In this document: positions 47,301 to 48,234 of the stretch, piece by piece
Numbering within the stretch: the stretch's first letter is position 1
Layout of the letters: each line of letters starts with the position of its first letter
Assembly: GCA_905116865.2 (NCBI GenBank)
Contig: CAJHNH020002076.1
Span: 12,501-76,500 of the forward strand
Length of the DNA: 64,000 nucleotides
Direction of reading: 5' to 3'
From: Candidula unifasciata
Taxonomy: Eukaryota > Mollusca > Gastropoda > Stylommatophora > Geomitridae
Notes under the pieces: generated by a model
What the model was told of the DNA's origin: nothing
The model's database searches: none
What the model saw: the letters and a program-made list of their open reading frames with translations, nothing else
Program-made: the position numbers and the translations under genes

Positions 47301-47433
47301 AAGATGTGGCCACCTTAATTTGAACAGTTCTGGCATCAGCTGCATCGTCAACATTGCGATTTGCTGTACTATTTCGTGCTTGGCTGTAAGTGCGGCCAGC
47401 AAACCGTGTAGGTGGAATAGACTCTTTATTCAT
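5286..47433 (-). CDS. WAPL: WAPL gene (cohesin release factor), spliced, 13 exons placed
   Basis: WAPL acts in the nucleus with PDS5 to open the SMC3-SCC1 gate and release cohesin from chromatin, which limits loop size and sister-chromatid cohesion. Identity rests on ordered, collinear matches to the conserved C-terminal WAPL domain. Examples are LSRDSLNMEL (exon 4), GNLAMESLLSLT (exon 5), YLISYKN (exon 7), TCMLAAL (exon 8), YIPTEKRFEL (exon 9), FVQREEAA (exon 11), LPNENF-like MPNENF with KMLTTFLNFARLT (penultimate exon), and VVKVIKLLEKAGS (end). Every placed exon has GT-AG borders and phases that fit its neighbours. About 925 codons are placed, against about 1,190 residues in vertebrate WAPL; most of the difference is in the disordered N-terminus. 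Two defects are visible: one frame break in exon 1, and an unplaced exon between 16,040 and 7,773. The introns carry LINEs and five minisatellites. Whether the defects are assembly errors or real is unknown. Confidence 0.9.
5382..5649. other. WAPL last intron, distal part
   Basis: AT-rich intron sequence. It contains a short direct repeat ('taagttaacattttg' and 'taacattttgtctgctata', about 5,485-5,530). No coding content. Confidence 0.5.
5650..5930 (+). mobile_element. LINE 3' tail, family A
   Basis: This copy has the family landmarks in order: 'gttccggggccc', 'gacccactgcctc', 'gactaatt', 'aggcaagga', 'aataagtcagat', then a degraded end. It lies in the last WAPL intron, antisense to the gene. 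Confidence 0.6.
5985..6240 (+). mobile_element. tRNA-derived SINE
   Basis: The head looks like a tRNA. An A-box-like GGTGGCAAAGTGGTCAAGCC is followed by GTGCTCTAAAGGCC and a diverged B-box (AAGTTTGTTTCACATC, where a tRNA would have GGTTCGAATCC). The body is unrelated to tRNA. It is not a functional tRNA gene because no cloverleaf is complete. Confidence 0.55.
6241..6837. other. No gene seen; intron
   Basis: WAPL intron with scattered unrecognised sequence. On the minus strand a good-looking acceptor at about 6,527 (ttaatttgttttttcag) is followed within five codons by a stop, so it is not used in the model. Confidence 0.5.
6838..6906 (-). mobile_element. Short LINE fragment, duplicate of 13,558-13,626
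   Basis: About 68 of 69 bases match the segment inside the LINE at 13,120-14,405, starting 'ctggcaaaatgatgctcttg'. On the minus strand the same DNA encodes NPTVTAEERNSDSTRASF, part of the region after the RT palm. The near identity suggests a recent copy or gene conversion. Confidence 0.7.
7020..7475 (+). mobile_element. I-type LINE 3' end: last codons plus tail family A
   Basis: Plus-strand frame YNQTVIGTIGTGTFRLLLKIETKHLWECPECRDVNS ends at a TAA at 7,183. (The middle of this run was checked codon by codon; the Cys pair in WECPECRD resembles the C-terminus of RNase H-bearing LINEs.) The full family A tail follows immediately. This copy links the tail to a LINE coding region and explains the other tail copies as 5'-truncated insertions. 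Related ends occur at 40,856-40,905 (TERLWGCPRWYDVDS) and 62,415-62,470. Confidence 0.65.
7678..7773 (-). CDS. WAPL: WAPL penultimate coding exon
   Basis: The acceptor 'attcatgcgcag' precedes GAG in phase 0, and the donor is ACA|gtgagt. The exon has 32 codons, EYTAAVKKLMPNENF followed by DAVIKMLTTFLNFARLT. It matches the WAPL segment in which vertebrates have a YLPEGDF block and then a K-K-F-L-x-F-x-x-L-T helix. It joins the terminal exon in phase. The exon that should precede it was not found. Confidence 0.85.
7774..8590. repeat. Intron with GA-rich and CA-rich microsatellite DNA
   Basis: From about 8,180 to 8,300 the plus strand is purine-rich (GAGAGA runs). From about 8,395 to 8,550 it is rich in ACACA and ATACA. 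Long frames across it are low complexity (HTHTHAVV-like on plus, C/V/L-rich on minus) and are not genes. Confidence 0.7.
8592..8662 (+). mobile_element. LINE 3' tail, family A, short piece
   Basis: The run 'ctagtcaactaaataaag' through 'gcatctgtctgagagaagac' corresponds to the 'gactaattggggagcctcct' to 'gcatctgccggagaggcaag' part of the fuller copy at 35,215-35,262. Confidence 0.5.
8663..9240. repeat. CA-rich simple repeat and unrecognised sequence
   Basis: From about 8,805 to 9,025 the sequence is dominated by ACACA/CATAC motifs and includes a C-run (about 8,867-8,877). No coding content is seen. Confidence 0.6.
9463..12035 (+). pseudogene. LINE ORF2: endonuclease and reverse transcriptase, broken
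   Basis: The frame starts with PPLVIMQWNAEGVFNKK, the usual N-terminus, and is shifted once at 9,709-9,714. Endonuclease motifs follow: IIGIQETHL (catalytic E), GDLNSHSPSWG (D and N) and GGSDHRPV (SDH). RT motifs are KAPGPDEV, YRPVSLLS, AGVPQGSVLSP and a degraded active site. Motif A should read like x-D-x-x-K-A-F-D but is reduced to LFDKVWKDGL, so the first catalytic Asp is gone. Motif C reads HAYDLAVW in place of Y-A-D-D-L, losing one of the two Asp. A further deletion removes much of the thumb before RTILGAVKSTPI. Frame is lost again near 12,003. Confidence 0.85.
12006..12702 (+). pseudogene. LINE RNase H domain
   Basis: The four acidic residues of RNase H are all present: YTDGSAK, YKAELSALL, LTDSLSAIQ and NESADALAKE. 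A conserved His sits in the HCGFKGNE block. The domain itself is open from 12,088, but it is out of frame with the RT upstream and with the C-terminal segment downstream. In I-type elements this domain helps remove the RNA template during insertion. Confidence 0.85.
12708..12986 (+). pseudogene. LINE C-terminal Cys/His segment
   Basis: It reads RLRTGHCRLNKHSYKIG, then CQCLHAEQTPEHILEDCP. The H-C-x-L-N-x-H and C-x-C-x-x-x-E-Q-T-P-E-H-I-L-x-x-C-P pattern is the usual end of I/Jockey-like ORF2 proteins. It is separated from the RNase H frame by a shift near 12,700. Confidence 0.75.
13120..14405 (-). mobile_element. Endonuclease-RT LINE, 5'-truncated and broken
   Basis: On the minus strand the order from 14,405 down is LLSVPSKI, AGFRKGRGTTEHIF, a motif A reading INFVDFEKAFDSV with its catalytic Asp intact, then a broken junction where VRQG should be, a motif C changed to DFANDIALL (A-D-D to A-N-D), and finally YGAECWRMTKKD and WLCHVMRM with an R/K-rich W-R-R-T end. 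The endonuclease is missing. It is an RTE/CR1-like lineage; the exact clade is not resolved by eye. Confidence 0.75.
14940..15030 (+). mobile_element. tRNA-like SINE head
   Basis: The stretch GTCTAGTGTAGTGGGTATCA followed by TGTCCGCCTTACAATCGC resembles the 5' half of a tRNA with its A-box. The B-box is degraded (CTAAACCCCCGGC). A T-run follows. It is not a working tRNA gene. Confidence 0.45.
15031..15650. other. No gene seen; intron
   Basis: An 88-codon plus frame (15,128-15,394) and a 60-codon one (15,482-15,664) show no resemblance I can name. No splice-flanked exon fits the missing part of WAPL here. Confidence 0.45.
15670..15985 (+). mobile_element. LINE C-terminal remnant and tail
   Basis: Across frames it reads KCYRKILRIPWTKRTEK, then GHIKRH, then TFGRKVHEV and a C/R-rich end like the CRQTVMRATFC family. 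It finishes near an ATGATG tail (15,973-15,980). Same tail family as 2,541-3,035, 29,035-29,150 and 48,235-48,905. Confidence 0.6.
16040..16148 (-). CDS. WAPL: WAPL coding exon 11 (acidic linker)
   Basis: The acceptor 'tattttatcttag' precedes CTG in phase 0. The exon starts LFVQREEAAGNMYDD, matching the conserved L-F-x-x-R-E-x-A-A block that follows exon 10, and becomes very acidic (SEEDEDNQ, LEDDDESY). Acidic linkers are also present at this position in vertebrate WAPL. The donor GAAG|gtcact is weak but is the only one that keeps the frame open. It leaves phase 1, which does not match the next placed exon (phase 0), so at least one exon is missing. Confidence 0.75.
16149..16974. repeat. Intron: purine-rich block, poly-G run and LINE tail
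   Basis: From about 16,310 to 16,510 the plus strand is A/G-rich, with a 15-base G run at 16,409-16,423. From about 16,650 to 16,870 a LINE C-terminal remnant (VGRTDGKRARERQ) ends in an ATGATG tail. No gene. Confidence 0.6.
16975..17109 (-). CDS. WAPL: WAPL coding exon 10
   Basis: The acceptor 'ctcctgtttcctcag' precedes TGC in phase 0, and the donor is GAG|gttggt. The exon has 45 codons beginning CLGILRGLVQHKESYRKIMM and ending TMSAIKAVVE. This corresponds to the WAPL helix pair around L-G-L-L-x-N-L-V-E and the following A-V-x-A-L-V segment, which leads into LFVQREEAA of exon 11. The acceptor lies at the exact edge of the 1.7-kb tandem array upstream. Confidence 0.9.
17110..18805. repeat. 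37-41-bp minisatellite of acceptor-like units, about 40 copies
   Basis: Tandem units begin 'ctgaggaaacag', then (g/a)(a)gg)actgacactttacaaccatata', in short (37 bp) and long (40-41 bp) forms. On the WAPL strand each unit ends with a pyrimidine tract and CTGTTTCCTCAG, which is the sequence of the real 3' splice site of exon 10. The array fills the end of the intron and stops exactly at the exon. Confidence 0.95.
18804..18822 (+). repeat. 19-base poly-G run
   Basis: An uninterrupted G run at the distal edge of the minisatellite. It is a C run on the WAPL transcript strand. Confidence 0.95.
18990..19255 (-). pseudogene. Second mariner transposase remnant
   Basis: This aligns base for base, with gaps, to the 1,480-1,740 remnant: 'gaatgcccaccaggtagagg', 'gccagtaaccaagtctgc', 'tttgaccctg' and the upstream 'ttacaag' block. 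On the minus strand it is the C-terminal end of a mariner-type protein. It is short and frame-broken. Confidence 0.6.
19260..20260. other. No recognised gene; one 134-codon frame
   Basis: A plus-strand frame at 19,498-19,902 (134 codons) has mixed composition and no domain that I recognise. Without splice signals or similarity it is most likely chance or old repeat sequence. The rest of the intron has C-runs (20,045-20,056) and no features. Confidence 0.4.
20261..20295 (+). repeat. Double poly-G run beside WAPL exon 9
   Basis: Sixteen G, one T, then eighteen G. It lies about 55 bp downstream of the exon 9 donor in the WAPL direction and is therefore C-rich in the WAPL RNA. Confidence 0.9.
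20350..20465 (-). CDS. WAPL: WAPL coding exon 9
   Basis: The acceptor 'attggctttcag' precedes AG, completing the phase-1 codon from exon 8 as GAG. The donor is TTG|gtatgt. The segment ends CLTTAHWYIPTEKRFELDLL, matching the WAPL stretch with L-P-x-E-Q-R-F-D followed by L-G-L. It joins exon 10 (CLGILRGL) in phase 0. Confidence 0.9.
20592..20665. repeat. Dispersed repeat, also at 2,596-2,668
   Basis: Both copies share 'tctggcctgtgac', 'cccagg/cctgagtaaac' and 'agccctg' in order. It is probably a fragment of a LINE tail. No coding content. Confidence 0.4.
21100..21965 (+). mobile_element. Possible solo LTR
   Basis: It is unlike its AT-rich surroundings: higher GC, a TATA-like ATATATAGG at about 21,250, an AATAAAATG polyadenylation-like signal at 21,909, and no coding frame. 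Near 21,315-21,375 it contains a block (GGGTGACCCGTTTGCTATGA) that recurs in diverged form at 27,065-27,125 and 27,283-27,345. The ends and a target-site duplication could not be fixed, so the LTR call is tentative. Short tandem CTCGAGAA motifs occur at 21,150-21,215. Confidence 0.35.
21960..22440 (-). mobile_element. LINE RT C-terminal remnant plus tail piece
   Basis: Minus-strand fragments read FNTIFLPTLS, then IRRRVSSEP and AARQQVKWFGHITRL, the ordered C-terminal landmarks of endonuclease-RT LINEs, with stops between. At about 22,305-22,385 a plus-strand family A tail piece ('caaataagctagc', 'gcatgcaaaactc') adjoins it. Confidence 0.55.
22430..23232 (+). repeat. 42-bp minisatellite (about 18 copies) inside a family A tail
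   Basis: It starts with family A sequence ('gtgggttccaggagc', 'gagacccactgcc'). From 22,479 it becomes tandem copies of a 42-bp unit, 'ctgccccctacaagcatgcc' plus 'acagaggtgactaattagag'. The unit is recognisable as the 'actgcctccctaagaagcat' to 'gactaattaaggg' part of the single-copy tail at 31,545-31,583. Open minus-strand frames of about 100 codons across it (repeated MLVGGSPLISHL) are produced by the repeat and are not genes. Confidence 0.9.
23235..23574. other. No gene seen; intron
   Basis: AT-rich, with a short TATC/TATA run near 23,443-23,470. Nothing recognised. Confidence 0.5.
23575..24540 (-). mobile_element. Endonuclease-RT LINE, 5'-truncated
   Basis: From 24,540 down on the minus strand: TGVRQECILSPFLFKF (normally V-R-Q-G-C), motif C as LNYADDFSLIS with both Asp intact, INTSKTKLM, YNSECWKMTAG, RWPGHVCRMP and a basic RRRERPKETWR end. 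It is split into two frames near 23,945. Endonuclease and RT motif A are absent. Same lineage as 13,120-14,405. Confidence 0.75.
24595..25025. repeat. Dispersed repeat family C with a nested insertion
   Basis: This matches 49,790-50,110 and part of 45,010-45,250 through landmarks such as 'ttgcc(t/c)(c)tagaaaacc', 'ccataaatg(c/t)agagcc', 'gatgctctgg' and 'cgcaggtccaggactt'. The 24,600 copy is interrupted at about 24,842-24,975 by a short minus-strand insertion whose 3' end reads AAATAAAGTTTGTTCGTTCG, a LINE/SINE-type TTCG tail. Confidence 0.5.
25845..25950 (+). mobile_element. LINE 3' tail, family A, end piece
   Basis: It has 'caaataagctagc', 'tgtaaaactctaa', 'ccaccacagtttacagccag' and the polypurine 'gaagaagg' end, in family order. 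Confidence 0.5.
25995..26080 (+). mobile_element. tRNA-like SINE head
   Basis: An A-box-like GGATAATCGGTTAGAGCACT and a good B-box GGGTTCAATGC about 30 bases later are typical of a tRNA-derived SINE. There is no intact acceptor stem, so it is not called as a tRNA gene. Confidence 0.5.
26207..26358 (-). CDS. WAPL: WAPL coding exon 8
   Basis: The acceptor 'ataatttcctttag' precedes A, completing AG+A from exon 7. The donor is AATG|gtaagt. It encodes ILLWCQTCMPSYKMLENV, then KALKDFPGYT and TCMLAALTVLNIVTVENG. This corresponds to the WAPL helix that reads A-L-x-x-C-E-E-L and, after a short loop, E-D-C-M-x-A-I-I-x-V-L-L-N-L-T-x-x-N-E. The loop is shorter than in vertebrates. A second acceptor at 'cttcttacaag' was rejected because it breaks phase. 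Confidence 0.85.
26680..27620. other. Intron with a diverged ~220-bp tandem pair
   Basis: Two diverged copies (about 27,040-27,130 and 27,260-27,345) share 'gtgtgtttttc', 'agcggagcaactat', 'gggtgacc', 'gaaactgaaac' and 'agattacca'. A third relative is inside the LTR-like block at 21,315-21,375. No coding frame. Confidence 0.45.
27628..27999. repeat. 46-bp minisatellite, 8 copies
   Basis: Eight near-identical tandem units begin 'aagacagctttactgattgt' and end 'ggttggttacagtatc'. It is in the WAPL intron between exons 7 and 8. Confidence 0.95.
28000..28513. other. No gene seen; intron
   Basis: AT-rich intron, no recognised features. Confidence 0.5.
28514..28590 (-). CDS. WAPL: WAPL coding exon 7
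   Basis: The acceptor 'atcaattgcag' precedes ATA in phase 0. The donor CAAG|gtaatg leaves phase 2. It encodes ITLLKSDSQIYLISYKNAVL and then VQACT. YLISYKN corresponds to the conserved Y-L-I-A-Y-K-D of WAPL. It joins exon 6 (CLEVLAN) and exon 8 (R-ILLWC) in phase. Confidence 0.9.
28591..29030. other. No gene seen; intron
   Basis: Nothing recognised on either strand beyond exon 7. Confidence 0.5.
29035..29150 (+). mobile_element. LINE 3' end with ATG-repeat tail
   Basis: A plus-strand read across frames gives VHEVGELV, then FRQTV and RATFCKGPAT, before an ATGATGATGATG tail at about 29,140. It is the same family as 48,235-48,905 (opposite strand). Confidence 0.6.
29160..29480 (-). mobile_element. 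LINE RT C-terminal remnant
   Basis: The minus strand shows a RR-rich block and the landmarks of a G-H-V-L-R-R-type C-terminus with stops (around 29,280-29,370). No catalytic motif. Confidence 0.4.
29935..30215 (-). mobile_element. LINE RT C-terminal remnant with GAA tail
   Basis: Minus strand reads HWLGHIQRMSDDREVKTVYT, then GRRPPGRPRRWWRDNI and QTLGDTNWKE. This is the conserved basic end of an endonuclease-RT LINE, followed by a GAAGAAGAAGAA tail at 29,945-29,957. Confidence 0.65.
30235..30420 (-). mobile_element. Second LINE C-terminal remnant
   Basis: The minus strand has a basic/WxxxI block (GWIPSMISKELPWIERNG) and the C-terminal arrangement of a LINE end. It is next to, but distinct from, the copy at 29,935-30,215. 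Confidence 0.45.
30651..31288. repeat. 39-bp minisatellite, about 16 copies
   Basis: Tandem copies of a 39-bp unit 'caattctaaaccatgcagtt' plus 'gcctaccatctaaaaacta', highly homogeneous, with one single-base insertion near 31,120. Because 39 is divisible by three, a 129-codon plus frame runs through it (repeated ILNHAVAYHLKTT); it is not a gene. It ends 15 bp from the exon 6 donor. Confidence 0.95.
31303..31406 (-). CDS. WAPL: WAPL coding exon 6
   Basis: The acceptor 'taatatccacag' precedes TG, completing GTG from exon 5. The donor is AAT|gtaagt. It encodes VTDCEHTLPEDISQDIQK, then VLRKLNRCLEVLAN. RCLEVLAN corresponds to the WAPL block E-R-C-L-R-V-L-E. It joins exon 7 in phase 0. Confidence 0.9.
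31492..31760 (+). mobile_element. LINE 3' tail, family A
   Basis: A well-preserved copy: 'gacccactgcctccc', 'gactaattaaggg', 'aggcaaggaaccaacagtct', 'aggtcagatctgtgaaacca', then 'ccgccggggtttacagctgg'. It has no reading frame. Confidence 0.65.
31870..31935 (-). mobile_element. 3' end of the SINE family seen at 47,777
   Basis: On the minus strand it reads GTCTAGCC, ATATGCCC, then AATGCGTGGAAAGGGG, matching the last part of the SINE at 47,777-48,064. Only the 3' end is present. Confidence 0.5.
31940..33000. other. No gene seen; intron
   Basis: About 1 kb of AT-rich intron without recognisable coding or repeat structure. Confidence 0.5.
33005..33110 (-). CDS. WAPL: WAPL coding exon 5
   Basis: The acceptor 'gctctaatag' precedes ACC in phase 0. 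The donor TTTG|gtaagt leaves phase 1. It encodes TGNLAMESLLSLTFKQAGG, then LFKEWSPWGLSHIVDF. It matches the conserved WAPL block G-H-L-A-M-E-T-L-L-S-L-T followed by W-F-K-E-E-L and L-D-H-I-V-D. This is one of the strongest matches in the gene. Confidence 0.95.
33120..33425. repeat. 31-bp minisatellite, about 10 copies
   Basis: Degenerate tandem units of about 31 bp, 'cttccatgtaacctccacat' plus 'ctagacttaaa'. It starts within about 20 bp of the exon 5 acceptor. Confidence 0.9.
33755..34525 (+). pseudogene. Mutator-like transposase remnant, copy 1
   Basis: Plus-strand fragments in order: GGCGQGQLTQNAIRKLTIYY, then NNTSVEAM, DKTLKYAKAES, KHQSPGPHDKML, and after frame shifts EFNFSAAAAQDTAQF and a basic KYKKDKQTKRCGSVQ end. 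The order and spacing match a family of MULE-domain transposase-like proteins that is abundant in mollusc and arthropod genomes. Several frame shifts are visible and no complete catalytic core can be read. The 42-bp segment encoding the basic tail is single copy here, unlike at 41,105-41,425. Confidence 0.6.
34640..35110 (+). mobile_element. Duplicated Helitron 5' segment
   Basis: Sequence from about 34,665 ('tgtgcaccactccttaaatc') through the codons SKRQAIGPSTPKTRKR and SETDEQREVRLET is repeated at about 35,615-35,960. A third partial copy of the non-coding start follows at about 35,040-35,115. The coding part is the N-terminal spacer typical of Helitron proteins (repeated A-S-E-T-E-E-Q-R-E-A-R-L). 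Confidence 0.65.
35120..35415 (+). mobile_element. LINE 3' tail, family A, with target-site duplication
   Basis: The best-preserved tail: 'gtgggttccggggtcccatt', 'gacccactgcctcccc', 'gactaattgggg', 'gtgcatctgccggagaggca', 'ctggagcaggactgcagttc', 'agagtctacagctggtgaac' and a GAAGAAGAAG tail. It interrupts the Helitron-flank duplication. TATCATTA precedes it and TATCATTA follows it, matching the uninterrupted paralogue, so it is a real insertion. Confidence 0.7.
35610..37614 (+). mobile_element. Helitron, decayed, with Pif1-type helicase
   Basis: The order is the AAS/RVRTA-type spacer (35,860-36,090), RTLHVDLNLGAFHY and YDYSLHP...GKMDKLCVHC, and then helicase pieces. The 3' end is GGCCGGGTACAGCTAGT, with the CTAG(T) terminus expected of Helitrons (CTRR, 37,610-37,613). 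The Rep endonuclease (HUH) is not present. Internal deletion and frame breaks show that it cannot move by itself. Confidence 0.75.
36310..37349 (+). pseudogene. Helitron Pif1-like helicase, broken
   Basis: The readable pieces are LVPEQRIAYETIMHAV, GGLYFIDAPRGPRQD (a Walker A whose G-K-T is lost), LPLNMHITETPTCN, LIIWDEVFPNITQNY (Walker B D-E, then a large deletion), WLSKRAILAAKNKNV, EFFNSLDLPGMPPHVLTLKV, GVPVILLRNINPP and LTLAMTINKSQGQSEQ, near PYVACSGVGKPTDLFVYAP. This is the usual C-terminal half of a Helitron helicase. Stops separate the segments at about 36,510, 36,805 and 37,349. Confidence 0.8.
37615..38440. other. No gene seen; intron
   Basis: A 73-codon plus frame (37,965-38,186) has no recognised similarity. 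Otherwise non-coding. Confidence 0.45.
38441..38650 (+). mobile_element. I-type LINE RNase H C-terminal fragment
   Basis: The frame MDRPAGSAPLGGKLIHDK starts as the end of an RNase H domain (compare PDRLAGSAPLGSELMYG at 40,806-40,856). It then continues as unrelated sequence, RMVRWEYQGYG. Confidence 0.55.
38824..39066 (-). CDS. WAPL: WAPL coding exon 4
   Basis: The acceptor 'gatttctctgctag' precedes TGT in phase 0, and the donor is ACC|gtaagt. It has 81 codons, beginning CLALITSAMMFLLSRDSLNM and continuing NLNLMLRLKKVDAA, ALNKLEKFKS and PAREIDLGFVT. It matches the WAPL core L-C-T-A-A-L-M-Y-I-L-S-R-D-R-L-N-M with the following L-D-L-M-I-R-L helix. It joins exon 5 (TGNLAMES) in phase 0, matching the I-T-T-G-H-L-A-M-E order of WAPL. 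Confidence 0.97.
39185..39212. repeat. GT microsatellite
   Basis: About eleven GT dinucleotides within a T/A-rich stretch. Confidence 0.8.
39525..40915 (+). mobile_element. I-type LINE 3' half, split by a SINE
   Basis: Before the SINE: RPSFRDDVEAVVVKCQKGLN, KHVTLLVIDYGLEMLT and MQVILGCTRDTPV (RT thumb/connection). After the SINE, with shifts: RVLITLGRKCRDWPAGPAES, a clear RNase H start IIYTDGSVLRRR, VEAVTVAFRWLE, VTDSQST, and FSPGHVSVLGNEQPDRLAGS. It ends TERLWGCPRWYDVDS with a stop at 40,905. The RT catalytic motifs are missing (5' truncation) and RNase H has stops. Confidence 0.75.
39861..40107 (-). mobile_element. tRNA-derived SINE nested in LINE, with 14-bp TSD
   Basis: Flanked by CCCCAGTAATATGT (39,847-39,860) and CCCCAGTAGTATGT (40,108-40,121). 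On the minus strand the tRNA-like head reads TGGCAGATTAGCTAGACG (A-box) and GTAGGTTTACTCCC (B-box-like). The body with 'tcaacccgggag'/'cccactcaagg' and the 3' end GCATGGAAAAGGGTC follow. It belongs to the same family as 47,777-48,064, 50,880-51,000 and 31,870-31,935. Confidence 0.85.
40916..41495 (+). pseudogene. Mutator-like transposase remnant, copy 2, with expanded tail
   Basis: It parallels 34,212-34,525: 'actttgcctcacgcaagtg', 'gacactgcccagtttt', 'ataggcctgcatatgaagag', 'caggatgcagaaga/g...agttataaatag', then a basic tail. The tail codons IVINSIKYKKDKQTKRHNSV lead into the tandem array and end near ALKGDPAYAAELF-like codons. Only the C-terminal part survives. Confidence 0.6.
41105..41425 (+). 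repeat. 42-bp in-frame repeat encoding a 14-residue basic unit, 8 copies
   Basis: Eight units of 42 bp, each containing AGTGTACAAGAGG. In the plus frame from 41,050 they encode HNSVQEAKLKRKRR repeatedly. The first seven keep the frame; a deletion of three or more bases before 41,404 puts a TAG in the last unit. The unit descends from a single segment of the transposase tail, still present once at 34,420-34,465. Confidence 0.9.
41500..41920. other. No gene seen; transposase 3' flank
   Basis: 'acttgtttaagcatt' and 'attataatgaaagtttgta' also occur after transposase copy 1 (34,556-34,665), so this is probably the element's 3' non-coding end. Confidence 0.45.
41926..42037 (-). CDS. WAPL: WAPL coding exon 3
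   Basis: The acceptor 'gtgttttcag' precedes T, completing AG+T from exon 2. The donor is CCT|gtaagt in phase 0. It encodes CWKLARKCISPVFCKKLRVH, then GRVTEIFSHLHDACSDP. It matches the WAPL block S-L-A-T-K-C-x-x-P-x-F-x-x-x-L-R-A-H-G followed by a short helix, then exon 4. Confidence 0.93.
42294..42423. mobile_element. piggyBac-like MITE with TTAA ends
   Basis: 130 bp with perfect 18-bp terminal inverted repeats, TTAACTCTTTGAGTCCCA, at each end, including TTAA at both borders (42,294-42,297 and 42,420-42,423). TTAA targets and a C-rich CTTTGAGTCCC-type terminus are typical of piggyBac-type non-autonomous elements. It encodes no protein. Confidence 0.8.
42430..42575 (-). mobile_element. LINE C-terminal remnant, downstream half
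   Basis: The minus strand reads LFGHIIRREALKNMGS, close to TLFCGHIMRRETSENI of the LINE at 51,955-54,830. Probably the same insertion as 43,770-43,985. Confidence 0.55.
42576..43769. other. No gene seen; intron
   Basis: Unrecognised intron sequence that apparently separates the two halves of a LINE remnant. Confidence 0.4.
43770..43985 (-). mobile_element. LINE C-terminal remnant, upstream half
   Basis: The minus strand contains the V-L-Y-G-x-E-C-W-type landmark and sequence matching 52,270-52,370 ('ctcagaaaccaca', 'catacagca'). It is frame-broken. Confidence 0.5.
44001..44137 (-). CDS. WAPL: WAPL coding exon 2, start of the helical domain
   Basis: The acceptor 'tttccccag' precedes ATG in phase 0. 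The donor TTTAG|gtctgt leaves phase 2. It encodes MHTAVNNVKQTHEVHKLGKT, then RDIMDEVNCLVDSLKDTNP and PVRSF. It matches the first helices of the conserved WAPL domain (V-V-Q-H-V-K, then D-D-I-E-Y-L-L-S-G-L-K and P-L-x-x-R). Confidence 0.9.
44150..44460 (+). mobile_element. SINE family F, partial
   Basis: Shares 'aaaatgctggg', 'ttctgca(a/g)c(a/g)tcctgtaaa' and the following T-run with 59,710-60,000. The head is diverged. Confidence 0.5.
44465..44720 (-). mobile_element. LINE 3' tail, family A
   Basis: The minus strand follows the family order, ending at 'tattaacttcgggggaaaag' (the complement of the tail's end). 'gacagatgcattcagact' and 'gccaattagt/tagtc' landmarks are present. Confidence 0.55.
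45010..45250. repeat. Dispersed repeat family C, partial
   Basis: The landmarks 'ggtcagcaatcaagagaagg', 'gcatttcctgcc', 'cttccctaaatgcaga' and 'tggtgctct' align with 49,875-49,965. No coding content. Confidence 0.45.
45251..46138. other. No gene seen; first placed WAPL intron
   Basis: AT-rich intron upstream of exon 2 with A-runs (45,840-45,851). No recognised feature. Confidence 0.5.
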
Positions 47434-47445
47434 AGTGAATCTGAC
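46139..47445 (-). CDS. WAPL: WAPL coding exon 1 (disordered N-terminus), one frame break
   Basis: ATG is at 47,431-47,433. Just upstream, 'tttttattgtag|GTCAG' at 47,446 looks like an acceptor, so a 5' UTR exon probably lies further up. The protein begins MNKESIPPTRFAGRTYSQAR. RFAGRTYSQ resembles the N-terminal R-F-G-K-T-Y-S-R of vertebrate WAPL, whose Y-S-R motif contacts PDS5; here R is Q. No FGF motifs are seen. The rest is Ser/Thr/Lys-rich and probably disordered. The frame is open to 46,516 (..QILNRKEH). The coding pattern then continues one frame over from about 46,555, through QKGTLIPVESNAAF and FTRRSARLRIMSAL, to the donor CAG|gtgggt at 46,139. A single-base indel is the simplest explanation, since its correction gives exactly the phase 0 that exon 2 needs. 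Confidence 0.85.
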
Positions 47446-47776
47446 CTACAATAAAAATCTGTTATAATAAGCTAGCAATGGAAGTGAAAAGAAAAAAACA
47501 ATGCTAAAGTAAGGGTGTGCTCAGGCACTTGGTACTGCAGTGTTAAGGCTGGCTAGCTTCTCTTCAGTGAGGTGACAAGTAAATTTAAGTAACCTGCCAA
47601 CGACCCATAGAGGTCAATCCCACATCTTCGTGCTGCACGCCGGAAGAATTGAGCCGCGTAGTTTCAGGCTAAAGGGGCGATGGCTGCCTGGAAGACGGGC
47701 ACCAACCAGGTAAAAAATATTTTCCTGCACCGCAACAGGCCTAGCAAGCCGGCAGTGGTGTAACTACACAAGAAAC
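47446..47776. promoter_or_regulatory. WAPL 5' flank or 5' intron
   Basis: Immediately upstream of the first coding exon. The sequence around 47,560-47,760 is less AT-rich. No core promoter motif could be assigned, and if a 5' UTR exon exists the promoter lies further away. Confidence 0.25.
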
Positions 47777-48064
47777 GGGAGTCGACATGGCATAGTGGCT
47801 AGACGCTTGCGTGCGGATCGGAAGGTCGTACGTTTGCTTCCTGGCAGTGACTAGCTTCTTTTTTTTTAAATGACTTTGACTCCCAGGTCAACCCAGTCTT
47901 GAGTGGGTACCAGGTGAAGTCCCGGGAAGTAAAGGCGGCCAGCGTGATGCTGACCACATCACCCATCTTGTGCCGATTGGTCTATAAAAATATAGGTCTA
48001 GCCCTATATGCCCTACACGACTAAATGCGTGGAAAAGGGACCTTTACTGTTACTTTTTTTATAA
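47777..48064 (+). mobile_element. tRNA-derived SINE, full length, 11-bp TSD
   Basis: Flanked by ACACAAGAAAC at 47,766-47,776 and 48,065-48,075. The head GGCATAGTGGCTAGACGCTT (A-box) and GGTCGTACGTTTGCTTCC (B-box-like) is followed by a T-run. The body has 'tcaacccagtcttgagtggg' and 'ggccagcgtgatgctgacca'; the end is 'atgcgtggaaaagggacc' with a T-run. Length 288 bp. The opposite-strand copy at 39,861-40,107 shares all parts. Confidence 0.88.
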
Positions 48065-48234
48065 ACACAAGAAACACTGACTATTCTAGGAATGTTAGTG
48101 CATTGTAGAATATATAATGTGAAGTAATGAGTCTTGAAATATAAGCTTAACTACCCAGCATGTCTTTGACAGAGAAATCTCTATGATTTTCACTAGGAGC
48201 AATAAAGGTGTTTGTGGATGGACACTTCTCTGTG

